The position numbers and the translations under genes were made by a program. The notes beneath the pieces are model-generated. The model was not told the origin of the DNA and made no database searches. It worked only from the letters and a program-made list of their open reading frames with translations. Shown here piece by piece: positions 24,741 to 34,646 of a stretch of DNA of 64,000 bases. Source of the DNA: Streptomyces sp. R44 (GTDB lineage: Bacteria > Actinomycetota > Actinomycetes > Streptomycetales > Streptomycetaceae); NCBI RefSeq assembly GCF_041053105.1, contig NZ_CP163444.1, positions 5,332,001 through 5,396,000 on the forward strand, written 5' to 3'. How positions within the stretch are numbered: the stretch's first letter is position 1; each line of letters starts with the position of its first letter.

Positions 24741-26009
24741 ATGGAGAAGCGTGTGATGACGGTCGGCAAGCGCCGCCGGAGCCTGGCGGCCGCGGCCGCG
24801 GTGCTCGGTGGCGTACTCGTGCTCTCGGCGTGCAACGACGGGGACAAGGGCGGCAGCGCCTCCGGTTCCGCGACGCCGCAGTCGCAGGCCCAGGTCGACG
24901 AGGCGGCCGCGCAGAAGACCTCCAAGGCGCAGATCACCATCGCGCCGAAGAACGGCGCGCAGAACGCCTCCATCAACAACGACGCCAAGGTCACCGTGGC
25001 CGAGGGCAAGCTCACCGAGGTCACCATGACCTCCGCCGAGGGTGACACCGTCAAGGGCGACATAGCGGCCGACGGGCTCAGCTGGAAGCCGAGCGGGCCG
25101 CTCAAGCGGGCCACGGTCTACAAGATCGCCGCCACCGCCACCGACGCGGAGGGCCTGGAGGCCCACGAGAACTCCTCGTTCACCACCGTCTCGCAGGCCA
25201 ACAGCTTCATCGGCAACTTCACGCCCGAGGACGGCTCGACCGTCGGCGTCGGCATGCCGGTCTCGATCAACTTCAACAAGGCGATCACCGACAAGAAGGC
25301 CGTCCAGGGCGGCATCACCGTCACCTCCAGCTCCGGCCAGGAGGTCGTCGGCCACTGGTTCAGCTCGACGCGCCTCGACTTCCGTCCCGACGCGTACTGG
25401 ACCGAGGGCTCGACCGTCACGCTGAAGCTGAACCTCGACGGCGTCGAGGGCGCCGACGGCGTCTTCGGCGTCCAGCAGAAGACCGTCACCTTCAAGATCG
25501 GCCGCAACCAGGTCTCGACCGTCGACGTCGCCACCAAGACCATGACGGTCAAGCAGGACGGCAAGACGATCAAGACCATCCCGATCTCCGCCGGCTCCCC
25601 GGAGAACACCACCTACAACGGTCAGATGGTGATCTCCGAGAAGTTCAAGGAGACCCGGATGAACGGCGCCACCGTCGGCTTCACCGACGACGACGGCAAG
25701 GGCGAGTACGACATCAAGGACGTGCCGCACGCCATGCGCCTGTCCACCTCCGGCACCTTCATCCACGGCAACTACTGGGGCGCGCGGTCGATCTTCGGCA
25801 GCGTGAACACCAGCCACGGCTGCGTCGGCCTCGCCGACGTCAAGGGCGCCGGCGACCCGAACCAGACGGCCGCCTGGCTCTTCGACCACTCGCTCATCGG
25901 CGACGTCGTCATCGTCAAGAACTCCAACGACAAGACGATCAAGCCCGACAACGGCCTCAACGGCTGGAACATGAGCTGGTCGGAGTGGAAGGCCGGCTCC
26001 GAGGTCTGA
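24741..26009 (+). CDS. L,D-transpeptidase lipoprotein with Ig-like domains
   Basis: 422 residues. The lipoprotein signal ends in LSAC with lipidated Cys31, followed by a Gly/Ser linker. Residues about 60-265 form two Ig-like modules as in actinobacterial LdtMt2-type enzymes. The YkuD catalytic domain follows, with HGNYWG and the active-site SHGCVGL (His359, Cys361). It makes 3-3 cross-links in peptidoglycan on the outer face of the membrane. An alternative start at 24756 would shorten the signal by five residues. It stands alone and is followed by a strong terminator. Confidence 0.93.
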   Translation: MEKRVMTVGKRRRSLAAAAAVLGGVLVLSACNDGDKGGSASGSATPQSQAQVDEAAAQKTSKAQITIAPKNGAQNASINNDAKVTVAEGKLTEVTMTSAEGDTVKGDIAADGLSWKPSGPLKRATVYKIAATATDAEGLEAHENSSFTTVSQANSFIGNFTPEDGSTVGVGMPVSINFNKAITDKKAVQGGITVTSSSGQEVVGHWFSSTRLDFRPDAYWTEGSTVTLKLNLDGVEGADGVFGVQQKTVTFKIGRNQVSTVDVATKTMTVKQDGKTIKTIPISAGSPENTTYNGQMVISEKFKETRMNGATVGFTDDDGKGEYDIKDVPHAMRLSTSGTFIHGNYWGARSIFGSVNTSHGCVGLADVKGAGDPNQTAAWLFDHSLIGDVVIVKNSNDKTIKPDNGLNGWNMSWSEWKAGSEV

Positions 26010-26023
26010 CCCACGGACGCACG

Positions 26024-26062
26024 CGAACGGCGGCCCCCTCGACGCGAGGGGGCCGCCGTTCG
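26024..26062. terminator. Terminator between the L,D-transpeptidase and XRE genes
   Basis: Perfect 17-bp stem (26024-26040 with 26046-26062) and 5-nt loop, shared by two convergent genes. Confidence 0.85.
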
Positions 26063-26065
26063 GCG

Positions 26066-26911
26066 TCACCGCAGGGCGTGCTCCGCGCCCCAGCTGGCGA
26101 GCAGCCCCAGCGCCTCCTCCGAGGGCGAACCGGGCTCCGCGTGGAAGGTCACCAGGCACTGCTCCGGGTCGTCGGCCAGCATCAGCGTCTCGCACCACAG
26201 CGTCAGCTCACCCACCAGCGGATGGTGCAGCCGCTTCGCGCCGTGCCCCTTGTCCTTCACATGGTGCGCCGCCCACAGGCTCCGGAAATGCTCGCTCTTC
26301 ACCGACAGCTCGCCCACCAGCGCCGAGAGCAGCGGATCGTCCGGATGCCGGCCCGCGTCGAGCCGCAGATAGCTCACGACCTCGCAGGCCTTCTGCTCCC
26401 AGTCGACGAACAGGTCCCGGCAGTTGTCGCCCAGGAAGAGGAGCCGCGCGATGTTGCGCTCCTCCGGCGGCAGCGCGGCGACGTCACCGAACAGCGCGGC
26501 GGCCATCCGGTTGGACCCCAGGACGTCCGTGCGCCGCCCCACGACGTACGCCGGAACCCCCGTCATCGCGTCCATCAGCTGCTGGACGCCCGGCCGCAGC
26601 CGCTGCGGCCGCGACGGCCGCTTCCGCCCCGGCGCCGGCTTCGCCAGCCGCGTGAGATGGTCCCGCTCCGCCTCGCTCAGCCGCAGCGCCCGCGCGATCG
26701 AGTCGAGGACCTCCATGGACACGTTCCGCCCGTTGCCCTGTTCGAGCCGGGTGTAGTACGCCACGGACACCCCGGCCAGCTGCGCCAGCTCCTCGCGGCG
26801 CAGCCCCGGCACCCGCCGGTGCCGCCCGAACTCCGGCAGGCCCACGTCCCGCGGCTTCAGCCGGGCCCTCCGGGAGCGCAGGAATTCACTGAGTTCGGCA
26901 CTGAGATCCAT
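26066..26911 (-). CDS. XRE-family regulator with MmyB-like ligand domain
   Basis: 281 residues. Residues about 10-75 form the XRE helix-turn-helix ([15 protein letters not shown], then [26 protein letters not shown]). Residues about 100-275 match the MmyB/PAS-like C-terminal domain, which in relatives binds fatty acids ([23 protein letters not shown]). It is divergent from the alcohol dehydrogenase gene; across Streptomyces this regulator family usually controls an adjacent short- or medium-chain dehydrogenase. Confidence 0.88.
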   Translation of the reverse strand: MDLSAELSEFLRSRRARLKPRDVGLPEFGRHRRVPGLRREELAQLAGVSVAYYTRLEQGNGRNVSMEVLDSIARALRLSEAERDHLTRLAKPAPGRKRPSRPQRLRPGVQQLMDAMTGVPAYVVGRRTDVLGSNRMAAALFGDVAALPPEERNIARLLFLGDNCRDLFVDWEQKACEVVSYLRLDAGRHPDDPLLSALVGELSVKSEHFRSLWAAHHVKDKGHGAKRLHHPLVGELTLWCETLMLADDPEQCLVTFHAEPGSPSEEALGLLASWGAEHALR

Positions 26912-26963
26912 ACCGCCCCATTATCGCCGCCGGGCCGCACGGACGGACGTACGTTCCTGACCC

Positions 26964-26995
26964 TGCCAGTGGTAGGCACACCGGTCGTAGGCAGA
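26964..26995. promoter_or_regulatory. Repeated candidate operator between XRE and dehydrogenase genes
   Basis: Two tandem 15-bp copies (26966-26980, 26981-26995) share GGTAGGCA/CGTAGGCA cores, and TGCC-N7-GGCA forms an inverted repeat at 26964-26978. They lie in the 128-bp divergent gap and are probably the binding site of the XRE regulator. Confidence 0.5.
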
Positions 26996-27039
26996 ACAGG
27001 TGGCTGGGTACGGTCCTCGCGCTCCGGCAGGCTGGACGC

Positions 27040-28092
27040 ATGACCACGAACGTGACCACCGTCCCCGCGTACGCCGCACCCGCCGCCAACGCCCCGCTGG
27101 AGCGCACCACCGTGCCGCGCCGGCCCGTCGGCGAGCACGACGTCCTCATCGAGATCAAGTACGCCGGAATCTGTCACTCGGACATCCACCAGGCCACCAA
27201 CGGCTGGGGCGAGGGCATCTTCCCGATGGTCCCCGGCCACGAGATCGCCGGCATCGTCGCCGAGGTCGGCCCCGGCGTCACGAAGTTCAAGGCCGGCGAC
27301 CGCGTCGGCGTCGGCTGCTTCGTCGACTCCTGCCGAGAGTGCGAGTACTGCCTGCGCGGCCTGGAGCAGTACTGCGTGAACGGCATGACCGGCACGTACA
27401 ACGCCCTCGACAAGAACGGCGAGCCGACCTACGGCGGCTACTCCACCCACATCGTCGTCGACGAGAACTACACCCTGCGCATCCCCGAGGGCATCGGCCT
27501 CGACGAGGCCGCCCCGCTGCTCTGCGCCGGCATCACCCTCTACTCGCCGCTCGCCCACTGGCAGGCGGGACCCGGCAAGAAGGTCGCGATCGTCGGCCTC
27601 GGCGGCCTCGGCCACATGGGCGTCAAGATCGCCCATGCGCTCGGCGCCGAGGTGACCGTCCTGAGCCAGTCGCTGCGCAAGCAGGAGGACGGCCTGAAGC
27701 TGGGCGCCGACCACTTTCACGCGACCTCCGACCCGGAGACCTTCACGAAGCTCGCCGGCACCTTCGACCTGGTGATCTCCACGGTCTCGGCGCCGCTCGA
27801 CTTCGACGCCTACCTGAGCCTGGTCAAGACGGACGGCGCCCTGGTGAACGTCGGCGCCCCCGAGGAGCCCGTCAAGGTCGGCCTCTTCTCGCTCATCGGC
27901 GGCCGCAAGACCCTCGCGGGCTCCATGATCGGCGGCATCGCCGAGACCCAGGAGATGCTCGACTTCTGCGCCGAGCACGGCCTGGGCGCCGAGATCGAAC
28001 TGATCCGCGCGGACCAGATCAACGCGGCGTACGAGCGGGTCGTGAAGAGCGACGTCCGCTACCGCTTCGTCATCGACACGGCGACCATCTGA
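27040..28092 (+). CDS. NAD(P)-dependent zinc alcohol dehydrogenase (cinnamyl-alcohol type)
   Basis: 350 residues of the medium-chain dehydrogenase family. ICHSDIHQ supplies the catalytic zinc Cys, [12 protein letters not shown] the zinc His/Glu, and [17 protein letters not shown] the four-cysteine structural zinc loop. The coenzyme domain has [13 protein letters not shown], and the residues after beta-2 (SQSLRK) suggest NADPH. These enzymes (YahK/CAD type) reduce aldehydes broadly. It is divergent from the XRE regulator. Confidence 0.92.
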   Translation: MTTNVTTVPAYAAPAANAPLERTTVPRRPVGEHDVLIEIKYAGICHSDIHQATNGWGEGIFPMVPGHEIAGIVAEVGPGVTKFKAGDRVGVGCFVDSCRECEYCLRGLEQYCVNGMTGTYNALDKNGEPTYGGYSTHIVVDENYTLRIPEGIGLDEAAPLLCAGITLYSPLAHWQAGPGKKVAIVGLGGLGHMGVKIAHALGAEVTVLSQSLRKQEDGLKLGADHFHATSDPETFTKLAGTFDLVISTVSAPLDFDAYLSLVKTDGALVNVGAPEEPVKVGLFSLIGGRKTLAGSMIGGIAETQEMLDFCAEHGLGAEIELIRADQINAAYERVVKSDVRYRFVIDTATI

Positions 28093-28171
28093 CGCCCCCG
28101 GGCGTACGGCGGCCGGGGCATGACGTCCGGGGTAATCGACCCGGTACGGCATGCCCCGGCACGCTTGCGTC

Positions 28172-28519
28172 ATGACCGCATACGCCATCGGAAACCTGCA
28201 CCCGAAGCCCGTCCTCGACGAGGAGGTCTTCACGTACATGGAGCGCATCCAGGACACCCTGGACCCCTTCGGCGGCCGCTTCCTCGTCCACGGCGCCCCC
28301 GCCCGCGAGGTCCGCGAGGGCACCTGGCCCGGCGCCCTCGTGATCATCGGCTTCCCGACGTACGAGGACGCCCGCGGCTGGTACGACTCCGAGCCCTACC
28401 GGGCCCTGATCCCGCTCCGCACCCGCCACATGGCCGGCGACGTCCTCCTGATCGAAGGGGTCCCGGAGGGGTACGAGGCGGCGGCCACCGCGGCCCGGCT
28501 GCGCGCGGCCGTCAACTGA
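28172..28519 (+). CDS. DUF1330 domain protein
   Basis: 115 residues starting MTAYAIGNLHP, a dimeric alpha-beta ferredoxin-like fold typical of DUF1330, with the conserved GGRFLVHGAP and the PTYEDARGWYDSEPYRAL segment. No biochemical role is established. It follows the dehydrogenase by 79 bp on the same strand and may be cotranscribed. Confidence 0.85.
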   Translation: MTAYAIGNLHPKPVLDEEVFTYMERIQDTLDPFGGRFLVHGAPAREVREGTWPGALVIIGFPTYEDARGWYDSEPYRALIPLRTRHMAGDVLLIEGVPEGYEAAATAARLRAAVN

Positions 28520-28581
28520 CCTCGGCGCAGAGCGGATCGACCTGAGGCGGCGGCCGGTCCTGACTCCGGGGCCCGCGAGCC

Positions 28582-29244
28582 CTACTCGGCCTCGGCGACC
28601 CCGATCGGGCAGGAGACGCCCGTGCCGCCGATGCCGCAGTAGCCCGCCGGGTTCTTGTCCAGGTACTGCTGGTGGTACCCCTCCGCCGGATAGAAGGGGC
28701 GGGTCTCGTCGGCCGGGAGGACCGTCGTGGTGATCTCGCCGTAGCCCGAGGCCGTCAGGACCTTCTGGTAGGACGCGCGGGACGCCTCCGCCCGCTCCGC
28801 GTGGGACGGGGAGTGGGTGTAGACCGCCGAGCGGTACTGGGTGCCCACGTCGTTGCCCTGGCGGAAGCCCTGGGTGGGGTCGTGGGACTCCCAGAAGAGC
28901 TTCAGGAGCGACTCGTACGAGACCTTCGCCGGGTCGAAGACGACGCGGACGACCTCGGTGTGCCCGGTCAGGCCCGAGCAGACCTCCTCGTACACCGGAT
29001 GCGGCGTGGAGCCGCCCTGGTAGCCGACGAGGGTCGTCCAGACGCCCTCGGTCTGCCAGAACTTTCGCTCGGCGCCCCAGAAACAGCCCAGCGCGAAGTC
29101 GGCGACCTCAAGGCCCTCCGGGTAGGGGCCGAGGAGCGGGTTGCCGAGGACGGTGTGGCGCTCCGGGACGGAGAACTCCGGCTCGGACCGGCCCGGCAGG
29201 GCCTGCTCGGGGGTGGGGAGGACGGGGGTGCGGGACAGGAACAT
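28582..29244 (-). CDS. Peptide-methionine (S)-S-oxide reductase
   Basis: 220 residues. GCFWGAE with catalytic Cys54 opens the MsrA domain, GYQGG and [12 protein letters not shown] are conserved, and [12 protein letters not shown] near the C-terminus supplies resolving cysteines. It reduces the S epimer of methionine sulfoxide using thioredoxin. The ATG at 29244 is chosen by homology: the first 40 residues ([15 protein letters not shown]) are the usual actinomycete N-terminus. Confidence 0.95.
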   Translation of the reverse strand: MFLSRTPVLPTPEQALPGRSEPEFSVPERHTVLGNPLLGPYPEGLEVADFALGCFWGAERKFWQTEGVWTTLVGYQGGSTPHPVYEEVCSGLTGHTEVVRVVFDPAKVSYESLLKLFWESHDPTQGFRQGNDVGTQYRSAVYTHSPSHAERAEASRASYQKVLTASGYGEITTTVLPADETRPFYPAEGYHQQYLDKNPAGYCGIGGTGVSCPIGVAEAE

Positions 29245-29276
29245 GCTGCATCTCTCCTCGACGTTCGGCAGTCCTG

Positions 29277-30404
29277 TCAACGCCGCGGGGGCGGGCTGGA
29301 TTCCCCGGACGCGGCGTGCCCCGCGCAGTCGTCGCGGGCCCGGCAGAACTCCTCCGCCGGGTCCGTCTTGTACCGCCAGGGCAGGGCGCCGACGTAGCCG
29401 TCGACCAGCCGGAACTGCTCCATCGCGGCCGTGTGCCGGTCCTGGAGCCACAGGTAGTACGCCAGCACGTGCCGGGCCTCCGGGAGGCGCGGGTGGGCCG
29501 GGTCGGCGGCGGTCACGTCCGCCAGGAGCGCGTCCACCGCCGCGTACATCTCCGGGGTCCGGTCGGCATCCGTCGTGTCCGAGGCGTCGTGCTCGAAGTG
29601 GGCGATCAGCGGGAGCGCCGTGAGCAGGCTGCCGCGCGGGGCGCCCGTCGCCGCCCGCACCGCGAAGGCCCGCGCGAGCTCCGCGGAGCCGCACCACTTG
29701 CCGCACCAGTACTGCAGCGCCGCGAAGTGCGCCTCGTAGTGGTGCGGGGCCCGGTCCGTGACCTCGCGCCAGAGCCGTCGCAGCTCCTCGTGGGGCAGGC
29801 CGAGACCGAGCGCCGTCCAGATCTCGCCCACGTACGGCGAGGGGTCCTCGGCCGGCGCCAGGGCCACCGCGCGCGTGTGCTCCGCCCGGGAGCCGGCCAG
29901 GACCCGGCGGAACCCTTCCTCCTGCTCGGCGGTGGTGTCCTCGTCCCGCCGCCCGCCCCGTACGTTCCACGCCAGGAACACCGTCCCGCGCGCCCGCACG
30001 AGCGCGGCCCCCGGGTCGGCCGGTCGCGCCGCCTCCCAGGCCCGCAGCCATCCGTCCTCCTCGGCGGCCAGGTCCGCGAGCCGCTCGCAGAGCGCCGCGC
30101 GGCCCTCCCAGTCACGGGCCTCCGCCGTCGCGTCGAGCAGCCCGGCGGCGGGCGTCCAGTCGCCGGCCCGGGCGGCCGCGAGCGCCACGGTGAGGTCCGG
30201 CGGTCGAGGGCCCGCGAGGTCGGTGTGCTGCCGCTCGGCGGGCAGAAGGCCGAGCGCGGCGACGCGGGACGCGGTCTCCCCGGCGGCCGGATCCGTGCGC
30301 ACGTCCCTGGCCAGGCCGCGCACGATCGCGACCAGGAAGACGAGGGCGACGGCGGCCACGCAGAGCGCCAGGGGGGGCAGGACGATCCAGAGCAGTACGG
30401 CCAC
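29277..30404 (-). CDS. Membrane-anchored protein of unknown function (paralogue of the protein at 32234-33343)
   Basis: 375 residues, GTG start with a GAGGAAG ribosome site. One N-terminal transmembrane helix (residues 4-30) is followed by a soluble helical region. The segment [20 protein letters not shown] and the downstream [18 protein letters not shown] are shared almost motif for motif with the gene at 32234-33343, as is the end of the domain ([19 protein letters not shown]). I do not recognise a named family; the helical pairs look TPR-like. It is 42 bp downstream of the M48 protease gene, same strand, so probably in one operon. Confidence 0.75.
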   Translation of the reverse strand: MAVLLWIVLPPLALCVAAVALVFLVAIVRGLARDVRTDPAAGETASRVAALGLLPAERQHTDLAGPRPPDLTVALAAARAGDWTPAAGLLDATAEARDWEGRAALCERLADLAAEEDGWLRAWEAARPADPGAALVRARGTVFLAWNVRGGRRDEDTTAEQEEGFRRVLAGSRAEHTRAVALAPAEDPSPYVGEIWTALGLGLPHEELRRLWREVTDRAPHHYEAHFAALQYWCGKWCGSAELARAFAVRAATGAPRGSLLTALPLIAHFEHDASDTTDADRTPEMYAAVDALLADVTAADPAHPRLPEARHVLAYYLWLQDRHTAAMEQFRLVDGYVGALPWRYKTDPAEEFCRARDDCAGHAASGESSPPPRR

Positions 30405-30446
30405 CGGGTGACTTCCTCGGTACGGGGGAGAGCGGGGTTACGGGGG

Positions 30447-32093
30447 TCAGCCTGCGGCCAGCAGCGTGCGCAGCCGCTCGGTGTCCGGGCGGTCCGCGAT
30501 CGCCGCGTCCAGGGCCGCCGGGAGCTCCTCGGCGTATCCGTCGGGCAGCAGCAGGGACGTGGGGGCCGACCAGGAGAACTGCCAGCGGGCCCGGCCGTCC
30601 ACGGCGAGCACGGTCGTCAGGAGGCGGGCGAGTTCGCGGCGCAGCGAGGAGCGGGCGAACTCGCGGGCCGCCCGGCCGGTCGCGGCGGCGGCCTCCTCGG
30701 ACTGGGGGAGCCGGTCGACGAGGCCCCAGACCGTACCGGCGTCGACGGCGTCGAGGAACGCCTCGACCTCCAGCCGCAGCCGCTCGGCCTGATCGAGCCC
30801 GTCGAGTCCGTAGAGCCCTGCGGCTCCGGCCGCCCCCGTCGGCTCCCCGAGCGCCTCCCGCAGCTCCTCCGTGTCCCGTACGTACCTCGCCGTCATCGCT
30901 TCGTGAACCAGGTCCGGCCAGTCGAGGCGGCGCATCCGCAGGGCCTCGGGGGCCAGGGTGGCGTCCTCGACCTCGGGCAGGGCCTTCTCGGGCGAGGCGA
31001 GCAGCGCGAAGGCCGGGCGGTCCGCCTCCGCGGCCCGGCCGTCGTCGGGCAGGGACTCGATCGTGGCGACGCGCTCGGCGGTCGGCGGGTGCGAGTCGTA
31101 GGGCGTGGCGGGTTCGGCGGGCAGTTCGACGTGCGTCCCCGCCAGTTCCTCCGCGCGGGCTTCGAGCAGGTGGCGCACCCCGCCGAAGACCTCCCCGCGC
31201 GGCGGTAGCATCCCGAACTCGACGCCGAGGGTGGCGTACGCGTTCAGGTAGAACTCGTGGGCCGCGTCGAGCGCCGGGAGCGCGCGGAGCGCCGAGGCGG
31301 TGGCGTCGCGGCCCGCGATGCGGGCGGCGGCGAGGTCGGCGGCGCTCTCCTGGCGGCGGGAGTCGCTCAGGGTGGCGCGCAGGGAGAAGCGGCCGTACTC
31401 CGTGTAGATCCGGGCCATCACGCGGTAGGTGAGGCCGACGCCGGTGGTGTCGACCTTCCTGGCCGTCCTGCCCTTGGCGACCCGTCGGGCGGACTTGCGT
31501 TCCTGCCGGGCGCGTTCCCTGGCGACCTTGAGGCCGGCCTTCTCCTCGAAGCGTTCGACGGTACGGGCGACGTGGAGGCGGCTGCGTTCGGTGATGCCGG
31601 AGAGCCGGGTGTCGGAGTGGGCGTAGTGGCCGAGCTCGTGGGCGAGTACGGCGCGCAGCCGGGCCTCGGAGAGTCCGGCCACGAGGGGGAGTCCGAGGTA
31701 GAGGCGGCGGGTGCCGCCGAGGAGGCCGAGGAGGCGGGCGTCCTCGGTGACGGCGGCGTTCATGTCGGCGGTGAGCCGGATCTCGTCGGGCGCCCGGGTC
31801 CCGACGAGCGCGGCGAGTTCCCGTACGGCCGCCCAGAGCCGGGGCTCCTCGGCCTCGGTGACGGGGACGCCGCCGACGCCCTCGTCGCGGGGGGTGCGGA
31901 GCATGAGCATGCCGCGGACGACGGGGACGGCGAGCAGGAGGCTGACGGCGTACGTCTTCAGTGCCCAGACGGCCGGAGCCCACCGCCAGGCCACCCAGTC
32001 GAGCGCGCCGAGCAGGGCGAGCAGGAGGAGGCCGAGCAGATGGAAGCCGGCCAGCAGGACGAGGGCGCGCAGCGCGCGCAGAGTGGCGCCCAT
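30447..32093 (-). CDS. M48-family membrane metalloprotease
   Basis: About 548 residues. Two N-terminal hydrophobic segments (near residues 10-30 and 45-62) precede the zinc peptidase domain with LAHELGHYAHSD (HExxH). The helical C-terminal half resembles no domain I can name. M48 proteases of the HtpX type degrade membrane or cell-envelope proteins. The ATG at 32093 has a GGGGGGAA ribosome site; a start at 32132 is also in frame. It lies between two paralogous membrane-anchored proteins, an arrangement that suggests they are its partners or substrates. Confidence 0.8.
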   Translation of the reverse strand: MGATLRALRALVLLAGFHLLGLLLLALLGALDWVAWRWAPAVWALKTYAVSLLLAVPVVRGMLMLRTPRDEGVGGVPVTEAEEPRLWAAVRELAALVGTRAPDEIRLTADMNAAVTEDARLLGLLGGTRRLYLGLPLVAGLSEARLRAVLAHELGHYAHSDTRLSGITERSRLHVARTVERFEEKAGLKVARERARQERKSARRVAKGRTARKVDTTGVGLTYRVMARIYTEYGRFSLRATLSDSRRQESAADLAAARIAGRDATASALRALPALDAAHEFYLNAYATLGVEFGMLPPRGEVFGGVRHLLEARAEELAGTHVELPAEPATPYDSHPPTAERVATIESLPDDGRAAEADRPAFALLASPEKALPEVEDATLAPEALRMRRLDWPDLVHEAMTARYVRDTEELREALGEPTGAAGAAGLYGLDGLDQAERLRLEVEAFLDAVDAGTVWGLVDRLPQSEEAAAATGRAAREFARSSLRRELARLLTTVLAVDGRARWQFSWSAPTSLLLPDGYAEELPAALDAAIADRPDTERLRTLLAAG

Positions 32094-32233
32094 CGGGCAG
32101 ATTCCCCCCCACGGGAAAGGTGTGACGATCATCGTACGAGCAGGTGGGGGGAGCCCGGATCATCGCCCTCGGGGGCGGACACCGTCCACCCGGATTCCCT
32201 GGGTTCACGCAGGTGGAGGCCGGTTCGAGGGGC

Positions 32234-33343
32234 TCAGCGGGGCAGGGTCGCCGGGCTGCCGCCGTTCGCCTCGTACCCCGCGACCGCCAGGTTCCGGAAG
32301 ACCGTGTACTCCGCCGCCGGGTCGCCGTTCAGCGTCCACGGGACCGCGCCCACGTGCCCGTCGACGAGGACCAGCTGGTGCATGGCCTCCGCCCAGCGCT
32401 GCGAGCGCACCAGGAACCAGACGAGGAGGTGGCGGACGTGCGCCAGCATCGGGTCGTCGGGGCGGGCCGAGTGGACCGCGTACAGCGCGCCGTCCATGGC
32501 CTTGGACACCACCGCCGTACGGAAGAAGTCCTGCACGAGCACCACGTCCGGCACGTGCTCGAACACCGCGAACAGCGGCAGCGCGGCGAGCAGCGAACCC
32601 CGCGGGGCGCGCGCCGCGGCCGTCGTCGCGAAGTGGTCGGCCTCCTCGCGCGAACCGTGCCACTTCTCGCACCAGTAGTGCAGGGCCGCCAGATGCGCCC
32701 CCATGTGCTCCGGCGCGCGGTCGATCACCTTCGCCCACACCTGGTCGAACTGCTCGTGGCCGTAACCGAGTCCACGCGCCACGGCCAGCTGCGTGACGTA
32801 CGGGACCGGGTCGCCGGGGGCGAGGAGCGCCGCCTCCTCGGTGACCTTCAGGGCCTCCTCCAGGATGATCCGGAAGTCGTCCGTCCCGGCCGACGAGGAC
32901 CGCCACGCCTGCTGCACCAGGAACTCGCCGTGCACCGCCGCGCCGCCCGCGTCCTTCGGCGCCTCCGCCCGCCAGGTCCGCAGCCACGCCCCGCCGGCGC
33001 CGGGCCGCTCCTGGAGCTCCAGGGAGGCCGCGCCCGCGAAGGCCTGGACGCGCTGCCAGCGCACCTCGCCGTCGGTGCCGGTGGCGGCGAGCAGCCGCGA
33101 GGCCGGCCGCCAGTCCTGGGTGGCCTGGACGACGTCGAGGACGTGCAGGAGCTCGTCGTCGGCGCCGGGCAGCCGCACGTCCTGGTCCTCCTGCCGCACG
33201 AAGCCGTACGCCTCCGGGTCCGCCGCGTCCGGCGCCCCCGGCGCGACCTGCCGGATCCCTCCGCCGCCCCGGCGGCGCAGCACGAAGGGACCGAGGACGC
33301 CGAAGAGCAGACCGAGCGCGATCAGGAACCAGAGAATCTCCAT
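32234..33343 (-). CDS. Membrane-anchored protein of unknown function (paralogue of the protein at 29277-30404)
   Basis: 369 residues: an N-terminal transmembrane helix (residues 2-22) ending in RRRGGGG, then a helical soluble domain. RAPEHMGAHLAALHYWCEKW, APRGSLLAALPLFAVFEH and DGHVGAVPWTLNGDPAAEY align with the same segments of the downstream paralogue. It is the first gene of a leftward set of three (this gene, M48 protease, paralogue) with a 140-bp gap before the protease. Function unknown. Confidence 0.75.
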   Translation of the reverse strand: MEILWFLIALGLLFGVLGPFVLRRRGGGGIRQVAPGAPDAADPEAYGFVRQEDQDVRLPGADDELLHVLDVVQATQDWRPASRLLAATGTDGEVRWQRVQAFAGAASLELQERPGAGGAWLRTWRAEAPKDAGGAAVHGEFLVQQAWRSSSAGTDDFRIILEEALKVTEEAALLAPGDPVPYVTQLAVARGLGYGHEQFDQVWAKVIDRAPEHMGAHLAALHYWCEKWHGSREEADHFATTAAARAPRGSLLAALPLFAVFEHVPDVVLVQDFFRTAVVSKAMDGALYAVHSARPDDPMLAHVRHLLVWFLVRSQRWAEAMHQLVLVDGHVGAVPWTLNGDPAAEYTVFRNLAVAGYEANGGSPATLPR

Positions 33344-33415
33344 GTGTCCATTGTCCAGGACACCCGGTGAGACGTTTGAAGCGGCGGGAGGCGTACGGGA
33401 CTACGCTCCTGACCC

Positions 33416-34570
33416 ATGAGCGACCAGCACTCCCATCAGAGCTTCGAGACCCGCGCGATCCACGCGGGCAACACCGCCGACCCGCTGACCGGCGCGGTCG
33501 TCCCGCCCATCTACCAGGTGTCCACCTACAAGCAGGACGGCGTGGGTGGGCTGCGCGGCGGTTACGAGTACAGCCGCAGCGCCAACCCGACCCGTACCGC
33601 CCTGGAGGAGAACCTCGCGGCCCTGGAGGGCGGCCGGCGCGGCCTCGCCTTCGCCTCGGGCCTCGCGGCCGAGGACTGCCTGCTGCGCACGCTCCTCGTG
33701 CCCGGCGACCACGTGGTCATCCCGAACGACGCCTACGGCGGCACGTTCCGGCTCTTCGCCAAGGTCGTGCAGCGCTGGGGCGTCGACTTCTCCGTGGCGA
33801 ACACCTCGGACATCGACTCCGTGCGTGCCGCGGTCAACGACCGCACCAAGCTGATCTGGGTCGAGACCCCCTCGAACCCGCTCCTCGGCATCACCGACAT
33901 CGAGGCCGTCGCCGGCGTCGCCCGCCAGGCCGGCGTGAAGCTCGTCGTCGACAACACCTTCGCCTCGCCGTACCTCCAGCAGCCGCTGGCGCTCGGCGCG
34001 GACGTCGTCGTGCACTCGCTCACCAAGTACATGGGCGGCCACTCCGACGTCGTCGGCGGCGCCCTGGTGACCGCGGACGAGGCGCTCGGCGAGGAACTGG
34101 CCTACCACCAGAACGCGATGGGCGCGGTCGCCGGTCCCTTCGACTCGTGGATCGTGCTGCGCGGCATCAAGACCCTCGCCGTGCGCATGGACCGGCACAG
34201 CGAGAACGCCGAGAAGATCGCCGAGATGCTCACCCAGCACCCGAAGGTCACCCAGGTCCTCTACCCGGGACTGCCGGAGCACCCGGGGCACGAGATCGCG
34301 GCCAAGCAGATGCGTTCCTTCGGCGGCATGATCTCCTTCCGCGTGCAGGGCGGCGAGGAAGCGGCCGTCGAGGTCTGCAACCGGGCGCAGCTCTTCACCC
34401 TCGGTGAGTCGCTGGGCGGCGTCGAGTCCCTCATCGAGCACCCGGGCCGGATGACCCACGCGTCCGTCGCCGGCTCCGCCCTGGAGGTCCCGGCCGACCT
34501 GGTCCGCATCTCGGTGGGCATCGAGAACGTCGAGGACCTGCTCGCCGACCTGCGCCAGGCGCTGGGCTAG
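33416..34570 (+). CDS. Cystathionine gamma-synthase
   Basis: 384 residues of the Cys/Met metabolism PLP family. PLP-binding Lys204 lies in VVHSLTKYMGGHSD; EYSRSANPTR, DNTFASPYLQQP and the C-terminal SLGGVESLIEHP are all conserved. It condenses O-acyl-homoserine with cysteine in methionine synthesis (a cystathionine gamma-lyase activity is hard to exclude from sequence). It is monocistronic with a terminator. Confidence 0.92.
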   Translation: MSDQHSHQSFETRAIHAGNTADPLTGAVVPPIYQVSTYKQDGVGGLRGGYEYSRSANPTRTALEENLAALEGGRRGLAFASGLAAEDCLLRTLLVPGDHVVIPNDAYGGTFRLFAKVVQRWGVDFSVANTSDIDSVRAAVNDRTKLIWVETPSNPLLGITDIEAVAGVARQAGVKLVVDNTFASPYLQQPLALGADVVVHSLTKYMGGHSDVVGGALVTADEALGEELAYHQNAMGAVAGPFDSWIVLRGIKTLAVRMDRHSENAEKIAEMLTQHPKVTQVLYPGLPEHPGHEIAAKQMRSFGGMISFRVQGGEEAAVEVCNRAQLFTLGESLGGVESLIEHPGRMTHASVAGSALEVPADLVRISVGIENVEDLLADLRQALG

Positions 34571-34583
34571 CAGTACTCGCGGT

Positions 34584-34626
34584 GACGGCCGGGTGTTCCC
34601 GTACGCCTCGGGGGCACCCGGCCGTC
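34584..34626 (+). terminator. Terminator after metB
   Basis: Perfect 12-bp stem (34584-34595 with 34615-34626) around a 19-nt loop, 14 bp past the stop codon, between convergent genes. Confidence 0.75.
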
Positions 34627-34646
34627 CCCTCGCGCCGGAGGCGTGC

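Noticed and set aside
33344..33415. Possible SAM riboswitch before metB
   Set aside because: Only 72 bp are available and no SAM-riboswitch core or terminator/anti-terminator is seen.
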